DNA from: Candidatus Mesolinea sp.
GTDB taxonomy: Bacteria > Chloroflexota > Anaerolineae > Anaerolineales > Anaerolineaceae
Assembly: GCA_003499715.1 (NCBI GenBank)
Contig: DNSH01000039.1
Coordinates: forward strand, 5,788-23,548
Reading direction: 5' to 3'
DNA: 17,761 nt
Shown here: positions 7,386 through 15,341 of the stretch, in pieces
Numbering within the stretch: the stretch's first letter is position 1
Layout: every line of letters begins with the position of its first letter
Position numbers and translations under genes: made by a program
The notes under the pieces: model-generated
What the model saw: the letters and a program-made list of their open reading frames with translations, nothing else
Told to the model about the DNA's origin: nothing
Databases searched by the model: none

Positions 7386-8708
7386 ATGCGGTTTTCGGAT
7401 TTAATTAGTTTGATTGTGGCTAACCTCAGCCGGCGCAAAGGGCGGGTGTTGCTCACTGCAATTGGTGTAATGATTGGCACAGCCGCTGTCGTAACCCTAG
7501 TTTCTTTAGGTGCTGGTTTACAAAAAGCTGCCACTGAATCTCTTTGGGGAATTAGTGACCTTTCAAGCATCATGGTATATCCAACCTATGGCGGAGAAAT
7601 GGGTGGAATGGTTATGATAGGCGGATCTCAGCAAGAACAACAAGATGCTGTTTTGCTAACGCCTTCAAAGATTTCAGAAATTGAAGCCCTCCCCGGTGTG
7701 GAACAGGTAATTATCCAAGATTACCTTAGTGTCGGAACGGAAATCAAATTAGATAAACTATCCTCTTGGGGGAATATTCAAGGCGTAAGTGTGTCCGATC
7801 TTAAGGATATGAACTTGGAAGCATCTCAGGGAACCACAGAACTTGGCATGGGGAAAATCATTGTTGGCGCTTATGTTAATCGCAATTTCTATGACCCTAA
7901 TCAACGCTACGATGAAGGGCCTATTGATCCGCCTGATTTGATGGGTAAGATTCTTAATGTCACACTCATCAAGTGGAGTGAGGAAGGGGGGGAAACTAGG
8001 CGTACCTATCGCATGGAAGTAGCTGGCATCTTGCAAGAAACCCGCGGAGAAGCTGATTACAGCATGTACATGACTTTGGACGAAATTACGCGTTGGAATG
8101 AATGGGGGCGAGGGCAGCGGATAAATCGCGAAAAGGAAGGCTACAATCAAGTTATCGTGAAGGCGGAAAGCCCCCAGATTGTATTAGATGTTGCTGATCA
8201 AATTACCGGTTTAGGGCTGCAGGCTTATACACCCCAATCAATGGTGCAAGGGATCAACAGCTTTTTCACCACCATGCAAGTTATATTTGGCGGCATCGGC
8301 GCAATCTCACTGCTCGTGGCTGCCATCGGCATCGCTAATACCATGACTATGTCCATACTCGAACGTACGCGCGAAATTGGAATCATGAAGGCGATCGGCG
8401 CAACCAACAATAACATTTTGGCAATTTTCCTCGGAGAAGCGAGCGGAATTGGTTTTGTTGGGGGTGTGGGTGGCTCCATCTTAGGATGGGGGGCCAGCAA
8501 GCTGATCAATATTTTTTCCGCCTCGTATTTAGCCAGTCAAGCCTCTGCTCAAGGCTATATGGGAAATACCATGCTCGCGACAGTTACGCCCTTCTGGCTG
8601 CCCATTTTCGCGATCGTCTTTGCGACCATTGTTGGTTTAATATCGGGTTTATACCCTTCACTCAATGCTGCCACCCTCGTGCCGGTTTCGGCGCTAAAGT
8701 ACGAATGA
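7386..8708 (+). CDS. MacB/FtsX-type ABC transporter permease
   Basis: The 440-residue protein has the MacB topology. A first membrane helix (about 20-42, VLLTAIGVMIGTAAVVTLVS) is followed by a large extracytoplasmic domain (about 43-294, the MacB-PCD region), then three helices at about 295-318, 343-368 and 403-426 that form the FtsX domain. The conserved block after helix 2, MSILERTREIGIMKAIGAT (322-340), is the coupling region that contacts the ATPase in this superfamily. The N-terminal RRKGRVLLTAIGV is also typical. AAAGGA lies 6 bases before the ATG. The gene is 46 bases after the Ig-repeat gene and is last in the operon. Known family members export macrolides, peptides or lipoproteins, or signal across the membrane; the substrate here cannot be read from sequence. 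No TolC or MacA gene is nearby. Confidence 0.92.
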   Translation: MRFSDLISLIVANLSRRKGRVLLTAIGVMIGTAAVVTLVSLGAGLQKAATESLWGISDLSSIMVYPTYGGEMGGMVMIGGSQQEQQDAVLLTPSKISEIEALPGVEQVIIQDYLSVGTEIKLDKLSSWGNIQGVSVSDLKDMNLEASQGTTELGMGKIIVGAYVNRNFYDPNQRYDEGPIDPPDLMGKILNVTLIKWSEEGGETRRTYRMEVAGILQETRGEADYSMYMTLDEITRWNEWGRGQRINREKEGYNQVIVKAESPQIVLDVADQITGLGLQAYTPQSMVQGINSFFTTMQVIFGGIGAISLLVAAIGIANTMTMSILERTREIGIMKAIGATNNNILAIFLGEASGIGFVGGVGGSILGWGASKLINIFSASYLASQASAQGYMGNTMLATVTPFWLPIFAIVFATIVGLISGLYPSLNAATLVPVSALKYE

Positions 8709-8741
8709 GCGTTTAGAGCACTACTTAACAGTCCCAAAAAT

Positions 8742-8778
8742 AAAATGAGATTGATCATATTTGTATCAATCTCATTTT
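8742..8778. terminator. Bidirectional intrinsic terminator between convergent operons
   Basis: AAAATGAGATTGAT (8742-8755) pairs perfectly with ATCAATCTCATTTT (8765-8778) around a 9-base loop. An A-run on the left (AAAAATAAAA) and a T-run on the right (TTTTT) provide a U-tract in both directions. It lies between the stop of the MacB-type permease (8708) and the stop of malG (8806), as expected for a shared terminator. Confidence 0.9.
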
Positions 8779-8805
8779 TAGATTAAGTTTTTGCCGAAGA
8801 GTAGT

Positions 8806-9720
8806 TTACCCTTTCACCGCACCTCTGGTGAGCCCGCCGACGATTTGATCTTGCAATACAAAGTAAAGCAGCATGATTGGCAGTGCTCCAATCAGAGCCC
8901 CAGCAGCAAACACGCCCCATTTCTTATCAAATTGGCCCGCTGTGAAGAGCTGCAACCCAACCATGAGGGTATATTTGCTGGATTCATTCAATAACACACG
9001 AGCCAACAAGAAGTCTCCATAGGTGCCAATAAAGCTCAGAATTCCAATGGTCACGAGGATCGGGCGCATCAAGGGTAAGATTAACTTAGTAAAGACTTGC
9101 CAGTCATTAGCGCCATCCACATGGGCAGATTCGTCTATATCCCGAGGGATGGTATCCATGTAACCCTTCACCAGCCAGATGTTCATGCCCATCGAGCCGC
9201 CCAAGTAAACCATGATCAAACCAGCGTGGGTGTTGAGACCCAAAGCCGGAACGATATTCCCAATATTAGAAACAAGGGCAAAGGTTGCAACTAAAGCAAG
9301 CAAATTAGGGAAAACCTGGATGAGCAATATACCCTTGAGAATTTCCACTCGACCCTTGAAGCGCAGCCGCGAAAACGCATAAGCTGCCATTGTGGTAAGC
9401 GAAATTCCCAGGATAGTGTTTATTCCGGATACTTTAATTGAATTCCATAACCATGTCCAATATTTCAGCTCGCCGAAGGAAAAGTTGGGATCCATATTGA
9501 AGAGCCGCTGGTAATTTTTTATACCAGCATTCGCTGGTATCAGGCTTTGGGTTGCCAACGAGTTTGAGTTATCGAAGGAGGCTGAAACGATCCACAAAAC
9601 CGGGAAGATCGAAAATGCAATCAGTATGACTGCGATGATTAGGCGAATAGCAACCCCAAATCGCTTTTGGAACTTCTGTGAGCTTCGAAGCCTTTTGTAG
9701 GTTTGAGCAATGTTAGACAT
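8806..9720 (-). CDS. malG: MalG-like maltodextrin ABC transporter permease
   Basis: From the ATG at 9720 the protein has 304 residues. It carries the ATPase-coupling EAA loop as DESAHVDGANDWQVF followed by TKLILPLMRPIL (about 197-222), and six predicted membrane helices. The C-terminal stretch (QIVGGLTRGAVKG) is typical of MalG. A GTG at 9726 would extend it by two residues, but it would sit only 3 bases from GGAGG; the ATG at 9720 has 7-9 bases of spacing and is preferred. The start overlaps the malF stop by 8 bases, so the two permease subunits are probably co-translated. It should pair with MalF in the membrane and with an ATPase not encoded here. Imported sugar: malto-oligosaccharides are favoured from MalE and MalF; other oligosaccharides are possible. 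Confidence 0.9.
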   Translation of the reverse strand: MSNIAQTYKRLRSSQKFQKRFGVAIRLIIAVILIAFSIFPVLWIVSASFDNSNSLATQSLIPANAGIKNYQRLFNMDPNFSFGELKYWTWLWNSIKVSGINTILGISLTTMAAYAFSRLRFKGRVEILKGILLIQVFPNLLALVATFALVSNIGNIVPALGLNTHAGLIMVYLGGSMGMNIWLVKGYMDTIPRDIDESAHVDGANDWQVFTKLILPLMRPILVTIGILSFIGTYGDFLLARVLLNESSKYTLMVGLQLFTAGQFDKKWGVFAAGALIGALPIMLLYFVLQDQIVGGLTRGAVKG

Positions 9721-11308
9721 TTTCACTCACCTCCTCCCACATATTCGTGAAGCGGTACTGGAACAAGGTAATGGCTCCTACAATAATGAACAGCATCAAG
9801 GACATAGCTGAAGCTAAGCCATAGCGCACGCCACGCCCACCAGGAGCAAAGGCTAAGTTATAAATATAGCTGATCAAAATATCTGTGTAGCCAGCTTGTG
9901 TGGCAGCGCCTGGGATCGGCGGGCCGCCTCCAAGGAGCAGATAAATTAAGTTGAAGTTATTAAAGTTGAAGACATAAGATGAAATCAGCAGTGGACCAAC
10001 ACTCACTAAAAGTAATGGGAGTGTAATTTTCCAAAAACGTTGCCACCCGCTGGCTCCATCTACCACCGCTGCCTCATAAATTTCTGATGGGATGGACTGC
10101 AGCGCACCGCTTGTGATAAGCATCATGTAAGGGAAGCCTAACCAAAGGTTGACGATAATAACAGCAGTGCGTGCCCAGAAGGGTTCCGAAGTCCATCGAG
10201 GTGCGACACCAATCAGATCCATCAGCATACGATTGATCACCCCAAATTCGGTATTGAACATACCGCGCCAAATCAATACAGAAATAACACTAGGGATGGT
10301 ATAAGGTATCAATAGAAGGGTTCGAATAAGTTTCTTTAGCGGAAATCCTTCCTCGTTATACATAATTGATATCGCCAAGCCTAATGCGAACGTGGTAAGC
10401 ACGCTTAGGGTTGGAAAGATAAAGTTCCAAATCAACATGGTTAATAGCGGCCCCCTGAGGGCTGGACTATTGAAGACTTCTTGGAAATTCTTCCAACCGA
10501 CCATAGCACGAAAACCTGGACTGATGGTTTTCCCGTCTTTGGTTGTGAACGTGCCTTCTTTATTGAAGTATATATCCCCATTAGATTGATCGATGACTGT
10601 ATCAGTAGCATCGTCATAAACGAATCTAAGCTCAAGCTCGGCAGCTTCTTTCGACGTGCGAATCTGAACCGTCTTTTCCCCTTCTATACCAAATTTTATG
10701 TTTGGAAGTTCTTTATTGGAGGTAGCTTGCAGGGTAGATAAGCGCGTATAACCCTCTAATGAAACTGGAATTCCATTTTTATCTGCCTCACCAATTCCCG
10801 GATCTCCAGGTTTAGCAGGGATGATTTCCTCTCCGGGCTTTGCTAGATAAGTCTGTCCATCTGAATTATCTACCAGCCAAAGAGCATAATCGCCCTCTGG
10901 GGATCTATAAGCCGTCCAAGAGTAGGTTTTGGCATCCTCTGGTAAGTACGTCACCTTTTGAATCTGAGCTAAAGCTTGTTTTTTGGTCAATAAGTGTCCA
11001 TCCCCATAATTGGTAAATCCAATATACACGGTGAAAAATATGGGGTAAATATTGAACATTAGCAAGAATGCCAAGCCCAGTGCCATCCACCTGAAGGGAT
11101 AACCTTTATCGAGGGTAAAGATTAAATTAAATGCAACAACAATGATGCCCACAATTATCGCGAGCTCAACATAGCCCAAAGAAATAGCTTGAACAATGAA
11201 CCAGATGCCTATAGCATCAAAGACGAGGATTAATATTTTCCATAAAACATCGGTCAAGGAAAATTTCTTGGAAACAGGTTTTCCATCTGAGGAATCCGCA
11301 ATTGCCAT
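9713..11308 (-). CDS. malF: MalF-like maltodextrin ABC transporter permease with P2-like periplasmic insert
   Basis: At 531 residues this is close to E. coli MalF (514) and much longer than ordinary CUT1 permeases (about 300). It has three N-terminal hydrophobic segments (about 23-43, 47-66, 73-98), then a polar segment of about 165 residues (100-265) corresponding in place to the MalF P2 loop, which in E. coli contacts the maltose-binding protein. The permease core follows, with the EAA loop IYEAAVVDGASGWQRFWKI (410-428). The last helix precedes QYRFTNMWEEV. The ATG at 11308 has GAGGAGG 5 bases upstream. Distance from malE is 95 bases and contains a hairpin. Function: one half of the membrane channel for sugar import, with MalG. 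Confidence 0.9.
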   Translation of the reverse strand: MAIADSSDGKPVSKKFSLTDVLWKILILVFDAIGIWFIVQAISLGYVELAIIVGIIVVAFNLIFTLDKGYPFRWMALGLAFLLMFNIYPIFFTVYIGFTNYGDGHLLTKKQALAQIQKVTYLPEDAKTYSWTAYRSPEGDYALWLVDNSDGQTYLAKPGEEIIPAKPGDPGIGEADKNGIPVSLEGYTRLSTLQATSNKELPNIKFGIEGEKTVQIRTSKEAAELELRFVYDDATDTVIDQSNGDIYFNKEGTFTTKDGKTISPGFRAMVGWKNFQEVFNSPALRGPLLTMLIWNFIFPTLSVLTTFALGLAISIMYNEEGFPLKKLIRTLLLIPYTIPSVISVLIWRGMFNTEFGVINRMLMDLIGVAPRWTSEPFWARTAVIIVNLWLGFPYMMLITSGALQSIPSEIYEAAVVDGASGWQRFWKITLPLLLVSVGPLLISSYVFNFNNFNLIYLLLGGGPPIPGAATQAGYTDILISYIYNLAFAPGGRGVRYGLASAMSLMLFIIVGAITLFQYRFTNMWEEVSENV

Positions 11309-11357
11309 CTAAGCCTCCTCATCGGCACTGGGATGTGCCAAGGTTTAAACAATAGAC

Positions 11358-11389
11358 AGAAGGTTGAGGAATTTCTTCCTCAACCTTCT
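11358..11389 (-). terminator. Intercistronic stem-loop between malE and malF
   Basis: AGAAGGTTGAGGA (11358-11370) pairs perfectly, 13 bp, with TCCTCAACCTTCT (11377-11389) around a 6-base loop. It begins 14 bases after the malE stop. In the mRNA sense the stem is followed by GTCTATTG with no U-tract, so it is unlikely to be an efficient terminator. It fits better as a partial attenuator or a block to 3' exonucleases that stabilises malE mRNA, like the stem-loops between malE and malF in enteric bacteria. Confidence 0.75.
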
Positions 11390-11403
11390 TTACAAAAGCA
11401 ATC

Positions 11404-12987
11404 TTACTTTAGAACGATCTCCAACATATGTGTGGCTTCATCATAGATGAATTCCACGGTACCGTCAGATTCTAAGCTGAAGGTATAGTTAGGACCATCC
11501 TGTTTGCCATCGGAACCATAGTTGGTTGTCCAGCTGCCGTCCAAGGCGACCTTGCATTCATAATCGCCAGCTTTCAGTTCGAATGGACCGCTATGCCATT
11601 TACCATCCTCGCCTTTAGCCATCGCTGTGGCAGCGCATTCGGGCAGCCAATCGCCATCGCAACCCACCTGAGATTGATAGGAACCGGGTACATTGACCAT
11701 GCCATAGAGAGGGTTAGCAATTAAACCGCGAATCTTCTCAGCTGCATCCTTGAGCGCCTCTTCTGGGGTCATCTTGCCATCACGAGCTAAAACAACCGCA
11801 GCATCCCAGCTTGTCCAAACGGAACCCATTGCAGGAATGGCAGGCATAGGTGTAGCATTTCTTCCCGCTTCGCCAAACGCAAGCAGATCAGGATCATCTG
11901 ATTTCTCGAGAACCGGGATATAAGCTGATGGGCGCTGACCCTTTTCATAGAGAGCGGTCATGATCTCATCGGTTGCTACATACTCGGTAAGGAAGGTTTC
12001 TGCCAAAAGTTTATTTTCACTTTGGGCATTGATCAAAATAGTTTGTACGCCTGAGAAGGGATATCCCTCACCTGCCGGACCAGCCGGGAAGTTCGTAATA
12101 GCGTAAGGAACACCAGATTCGCGAATGCGATCGAGTGCCCAAGGGCCAGCCATAATGAACGGAGTCTTTCCGGTCTCAAACAGAGCATGGTTGTTCGCCC
12201 AATCCCAGTCGGTTGGCAAGTTGCCCTTGTTCACATTCTCGACTAACCATTCGACCGCAGCGATCATGCCGGGGCTGTCCACACCTAAGTCCTGGTCGTT
12301 CCAGTTACCATTTGCGTCTTTGCCAAAGATGTAACCACCGAATGCTGTATACAATGGATAGAGGTCATAAGTGGTGCCGGTTACAGACATAATGTAATCG
12401 ACTTTTCCTTCGGCTTTGAGTGCTTCACCAATGGTAACAACATCATCCCAGGTCGCAGGCGGTTCTTCCACGAGATCAGTATTATAGAAGAAAGCCAGGT
12501 TCTCTGTGGCATAGGGCATGCAGTAAAGCACGCCATCATAGATACAGGCATCCAGTGCAGATTGCACAAATTCCTGCTCTTTGTCACCCAGATCAACTGA
12601 CGCAATCAACCCATTTGCCACCATAGTAGCAACTTGGTCATGCGGGATGCCGAAGAGAATATCTGGGCCTTCACCGACAGGGGCGTAAAGCTGGAAGTCA
12701 TCACGTAAAGCAGACTTCAGCACAACTTCCAGTTCAACACCAGTCTGTGCCAAAAAGTCTTCTTTTAATGTATCCAGGATCGGCGCCCGTGTATCATCTG
12801 CCCATACTACCAGTTTTCCAGCTGGCTCGACCACTACTTCTGTAGGAGCTTCCGTAGGTGCTTCGGTTGGAACTTCGGTCGGAGCTTTAGTTGGAGCTTG
12901 GGTAGGGGCCTCAGTTGCTTGTCCGCAAGCAGCAAGCAAAAGAGATGCAATCAGAAAGACTGCGAGTAATGTGTAACTTTTCTTCAT
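11404..12987 (-). CDS. malE: Maltose-binding-like lipoprotein fused to a C-terminal X25-like module
   Basis: The 527-residue precursor begins with a lipoprotein signal (ASLLLAAC, lipidated C21) and a linker of A-P-T-E repeats (25-50), which should tether it outside the membrane. Residues 57-426 form a family 1/8 solute-binding protein. The region FIMAGPWALDRI (277-288), and the following stretch with FSGVQTILINAQSENK and AETFLTEYVATDE, closely follow the layout of E. coli MalE. Residues about 430-527 are an added module: VNVPGSYQSQVGCDGDW, C451, GPFELKAGDYECKVAL, GSWTTNYG, then EFIYDEATHMLEI. This matches the X25 (BaPul-like) modules known from pullulanases and amylases. AAAGGAGA lies 7 bases before the ATG. 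It is 3 bases downstream of the MarR gene. The gene symbol reflects family and context; exact sugar specificity is inferred. Confidence 0.9.
   Translation of the reverse strand: MKKSYTLLAVFLIASLLLAACGQATEAPTQAPTKAPTEVPTEAPTEAPTEVVVEPAGKLVVWADDTRAPILDTLKEDFLAQTGVELEVVLKSALRDDFQLYAPVGEGPDILFGIPHDQVATMVANGLIASVDLGDKEQEFVQSALDACIYDGVLYCMPYATENLAFFYNTDLVEEPPATWDDVVTIGEALKAEGKVDYIMSVTGTTYDLYPLYTAFGGYIFGKDANGNWNDQDLGVDSPGMIAAVEWLVENVNKGNLPTDWDWANNHALFETGKTPFIMAGPWALDRIRESGVPYAITNFPAGPAGEGYPFSGVQTILINAQSENKLLAETFLTEYVATDEIMTALYEKGQRPSAYIPVLEKSDDPDLLAFGEAGRNATPMPAIPAMGSVWTSWDAAVVLARDGKMTPEEALKDAAEKIRGLIANPLYGMVNVPGSYQSQVGCDGDWLPECAATAMAKGEDGKWHSGPFELKAGDYECKVALDGSWTTNYGSDGKQDGPNYTFSLESDGTVEFIYDEATHMLEIVLK
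12838..12915 (-). repeat. 12-bp degenerate tandem repeats encoding the lipoprotein linker
   Basis: This stretch encodes residues 25-50 of the binding lipoprotein as roughly seven units of A-P-T-E/Q/K or V-P-T-E. At the DNA level the units are 9-12 bases and differ mainly at third positions, so the repeat is kept at the protein level rather than being a recent exact expansion. Similar PT-rich tethers are common in Chloroflexota lipoproteins (general knowledge). Confidence 0.75.
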
Positions 12988-12990
12988 ATC

Positions 12991-13566
12991 TTATTCTCCT
13001 TTAAATAGATTTGAATAGTTTGGCTTTTCGCCTTGGTAAACAGACATCTCAACCTCGCAATTCAGGGGGAAACTTTGCTCTTGTATTTCTTGAGTTGTAC
13101 GAGAAGGTAATTCTGTTTGTCCGGAATTCCCTCCGAGAATCGCTTCGGCTAAGGTGTTTTCAATGGAATAACTCACCAAGGAATAACGGTTCAGCTCAGC
13201 ATCGGTAAAATGAGACATTAACCAGTTGATATGGGCTAAATATTGTGGATAGATGCGCTCATATAGATCTTTTCCAGCATCGGTCAAAAATAGCTGGAAG
13301 CTGCGGCCGTCATCCGGGTGATTTTTGCGATCGATTAAGCCTTCTTTTTGTAGACTTCTCACGATCCGTGTGGTGTTGCTCTTGGTGCAAAGCAATAGGT
13401 CAGTGAGATCAATATAATTGATCCCTGGGTGATTGTAAATATGATAGAGGGTATAGAAACGTGGTACAGAAAGCCTAAATTGGCTCAAAAACGCTTTTTC
13501 TGCGTTATCAATATGCAGGAATATTGCTTTGAGTGATTTGTAAAACTCCATTTTCTCTGCGTACAT
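12991..13566 (-). CDS. MarR-family transcriptional regulator
   Basis: The protein is 191 residues long. Residues about 30-100 form a MarR winged helix-turn-helix: PRFYTLYHIYNHPGINYIDL, a recognition-helix region CTKSNTTRIVRSLQKEGLI (60-78), and the wing with the hallmark DDGRS (85-89). Flanking helices (about 5-30 and 103-144) should form the dimer interface. The tail after residue 145, rich in Q, E, S and P, is longer than usual for the family (about 140-150 residues). It is the first gene of the malE-malF-malG operon, 3 bases ahead of malE, so autoregulation and control of sugar uptake are likely. The start is not certain: AAGGA lies only 2 bases before the ATG at 13566, and an in-frame ATG at 13551 is an alternative. 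The ligand cannot be read from sequence. Confidence 0.86.
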   Translation of the reverse strand: MYAEKMEFYKSLKAIFLHIDNAEKAFLSQFRLSVPRFYTLYHIYNHPGINYIDLTDLLLCTKSNTTRIVRSLQKEGLIDRKNHPDDGRSFQLFLTDAGKDLYERIYPQYLAHINWLMSHFTDAELNRYSLVSYSIENTLAEAILGGNSGQTELPSRTTQEIQEQSFPLNCEVEMSVYQGEKPNYSNLFKGE

Positions 13567-13612
13567 ATTCCTTCACTTTTTTGGAGCAATCCATTTAGTG
13601 TATATATCAATT

Positions 13613-13640
13613 ATTTTAATAGACTTAAGCCGTTTGTCAA
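13613..13640 (-). promoter_or_regulatory. Sigma-70-type promoter of the marR-malEFG operon
   Basis: On the minus strand a perfect TTGACA (13635-13640) is followed after 16 bases by TAAAAT (13613-13618), one change from the TATAAT consensus. Transcription would start near 13606 and give a leader of about 40 bases before the regulator ATG. The surrounding region is very A/T-rich. This is the best-matching promoter in the window. Confidence 0.65.
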
Positions 13641-13647
13641 GATGATA

Positions 13648-13662
13648 TTTACTGTTAGTAAA
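13648..13662. promoter_or_regulatory. 15-bp palindrome next to the mal operon promoter (candidate MarR operator)
   Basis: TTTACTGTTAGTAAA is a perfect 6-3-6 inverted repeat whose edge lies 7 bases upstream of the TTGACA box. MarR dimers typically bind palindromes of about 16-20 bp near the promoters they control, often including their own. A site upstream of -35 could serve repression or activation. No second copy was noticed elsewhere in the window, so the link to this regulator rests on position. Confidence 0.45.
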
Positions 13663-13759
13663 CAATATATTAATTTCTCGATCTGGATAGACAACAATAT
13701 TATATCAGCTCTACTGATTCGTGAAAATAAGGTTGTTGGGCTTTAATAAGATTGGAGGT

Positions 13760-15340
13760 TTATGACATATGAGGGATCGTTACAGGCAATCGCCCCCTAA
13801 ATTCAGCAAAACCAAACATCGCTTTTGCCAATGCCCGCATAGACGGTTCGACGATACTATAAGTGCAAAGATACGTAGATACCTCTGGGAATGCGGCTAA
13901 ATCGTAAGGCAAACGCATTGCCACTACAATTGTGGGCACGTGGCGTTTCATTACTTCATGTACGAGTGCTTGCTGCCCGGGCTGGCTGTACGCATTTAGT
14001 GTCCCAAGGATCACTAAATCAGATTTTTCCAATCGCTGCAATAATGCAGCGATTTCCTTTTCTTGAGGGTTAAAGGGGAAGACGAACTCGTCTACAGCTG
14101 GGTGATATTCTCTAAGTGCATCCGCAAAGCTGAGCTTCAAATAGGATGAGGTATCAGCTGGGGTCAGGTCTTTTATCTCTGGGACCAGTAGGGCAATACG
14201 TTGATCAGCGCTTAGCTGGATCGGGAGGATTCTTTGGCAGTCGCGCACCAAAGTGACCGAGTTCTCAGCAATCTCTTGCGCAACAATAACATGTTCCGCA
14301 CATCCGACCACACTTAAATCCGGAGCAGTGGTGTGTAATGAGAGCCAGCGCTTCAATTCCCAGATGCGATTGATGGAATCGCGGGTCTCCACTAAATCAA
14401 GTTCTCCCGTTCTGAGAGCCTGAGCAAGTGCTGTGGCGACACGTTCTTGATCTTTGGGGTCTGCCGTAAGCAGAAGCAGATCTGCTCCAGCTTGAGCGGT
14501 ACGAACTGCCTCCTGACCAAGGAACTCTCCTTGGCGAATGGCGCGCATATCCATTGCATCTGTTACGATAACGCCCTCAAACCCCAATTGCCTTCGGAGC
14601 AGGTTATGCAATATATTCCTTGATAGCGTAGCTGGGGGTGCATCAGGTCCATCCAAAGCTGGCAAGCTGATATGCGCCGTCATGATTAATTTGGTGCCGG
14701 CTTTTATAGCCGCCTCAAAAGGAGGTAATTCCACCTTTTGCAGCCTTTCTAAGGAATGCGGTAACATTGGCAAGCCATAATGTGAATCGATAGCAACATC
14801 ACCATGACCCGGGAAATGCTTAGCTGTTGCAGCGACGCCTTGGGATTGGATGCCTGCGATCATTGCAGCAGTTAGCTGGGCAACTTTTTCGGGATTCTCT
14901 CCAAAAGAACGAATGCCAACAACTGGATTTTGTGGATTGACATTGACGTCCGCGCATGGCGCATAATTGACGTTAATACCCATTGCCGCTAACTCTCTGC
15001 CCAGGACTTCACCCGCACGGCGCGCTAACTCAGTCGATCCGCTGGCGCCAAGCGCCATATTCCCGGGTAACTGCGTTGTCCCCTCCCCAATTGCCATGAG
15101 CTGCCCGCCTTCCTGATCCGTAGCAATGAGCAAGGGGGGTAATCCCATCTTTCGAGCGTGCTGCTGGAGTGTTTCGGTGAGATCTCGCACCTGAGCTGGG
15201 TTTTCGACATTCAAACTACGAAATAAGGTTATACCGGCAGGCTGATAGCTCTGTAGAGCTTGAATGATTTCCTTCGAAGGGCTTTGTTTGCCCTCAAAGG
15301 CTAATAACAACTTTTGCCCTAAGGTCTGACTTATGTCCAT
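13760..15340 (-). CDS. nagZ: Cytoplasmic GH3 beta-N-acetylhexosaminidase (NagZ type)
   Basis: The 526-residue protein has a GH3 N-terminal barrel (about 1-335) and a second alpha/beta domain (about 345-526). The NagZ signature KHFPGHGDVAIDSH (174-187) holds the Asp-His pair (D185, H187) that acts as general acid/base in this subgroup. VIVTDAMDM (257-265) holds the expected nucleophile D261. TDQEGGQ and GIRSFGENP are further family blocks. No signal peptide is present, so it acts in the cytoplasm, unlike secreted two-domain NagZ such as that of Bacillus subtilis. It starts one base after the upstream permease stop, with AAGGG 5 bases before the ATG, so it is last in the transporter operon and probably processes what is imported. 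Expected reaction: removal of terminal beta-N-acetylglucosamine. Some GH3 enzymes with this dyad are phosphorylases (Cellulomonas fimi Nag3), which cannot be excluded. Confidence 0.88.
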   Translation of the reverse strand: MDISQTLGQKLLLAFEGKQSPSKEIIQALQSYQPAGITLFRSLNVENPAQVRDLTETLQQHARKMGLPPLLIATDQEGGQLMAIGEGTTQLPGNMALGASGSTELARRAGEVLGRELAAMGINVNYAPCADVNVNPQNPVVGIRSFGENPEKVAQLTAAMIAGIQSQGVAATAKHFPGHGDVAIDSHYGLPMLPHSLERLQKVELPPFEAAIKAGTKLIMTAHISLPALDGPDAPPATLSRNILHNLLRRQLGFEGVIVTDAMDMRAIRQGEFLGQEAVRTAQAGADLLLLTADPKDQERVATALAQALRTGELDLVETRDSINRIWELKRWLSLHTTAPDLSVVGCAEHVIVAQEIAENSVTLVRDCQRILPIQLSADQRIALLVPEIKDLTPADTSSYLKLSFADALREYHPAVDEFVFPFNPQEKEIAALLQRLEKSDLVILGTLNAYSQPGQQALVHEVMKRHVPTIVVAMRLPYDLAAFPEVSTYLCTYSIVEPSMRALAKAMFGFAEFRGRLPVTIPHMS

Positions 15341-15341
15341 G

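Noticed and set aside
12838..12915. Tandem repeat as a CRISPR-like or mobile repeat
   Set aside because: The units are short, degenerate at third codon positions and encode a lipoprotein linker; there are no spacers.
13691..13740. CAACAA...TTGTTG inverted repeat downstream of nagZ as a terminator
   Set aside because: Arms are only about six bases and some 30-40 bases apart with no U-tract, too weak to support.
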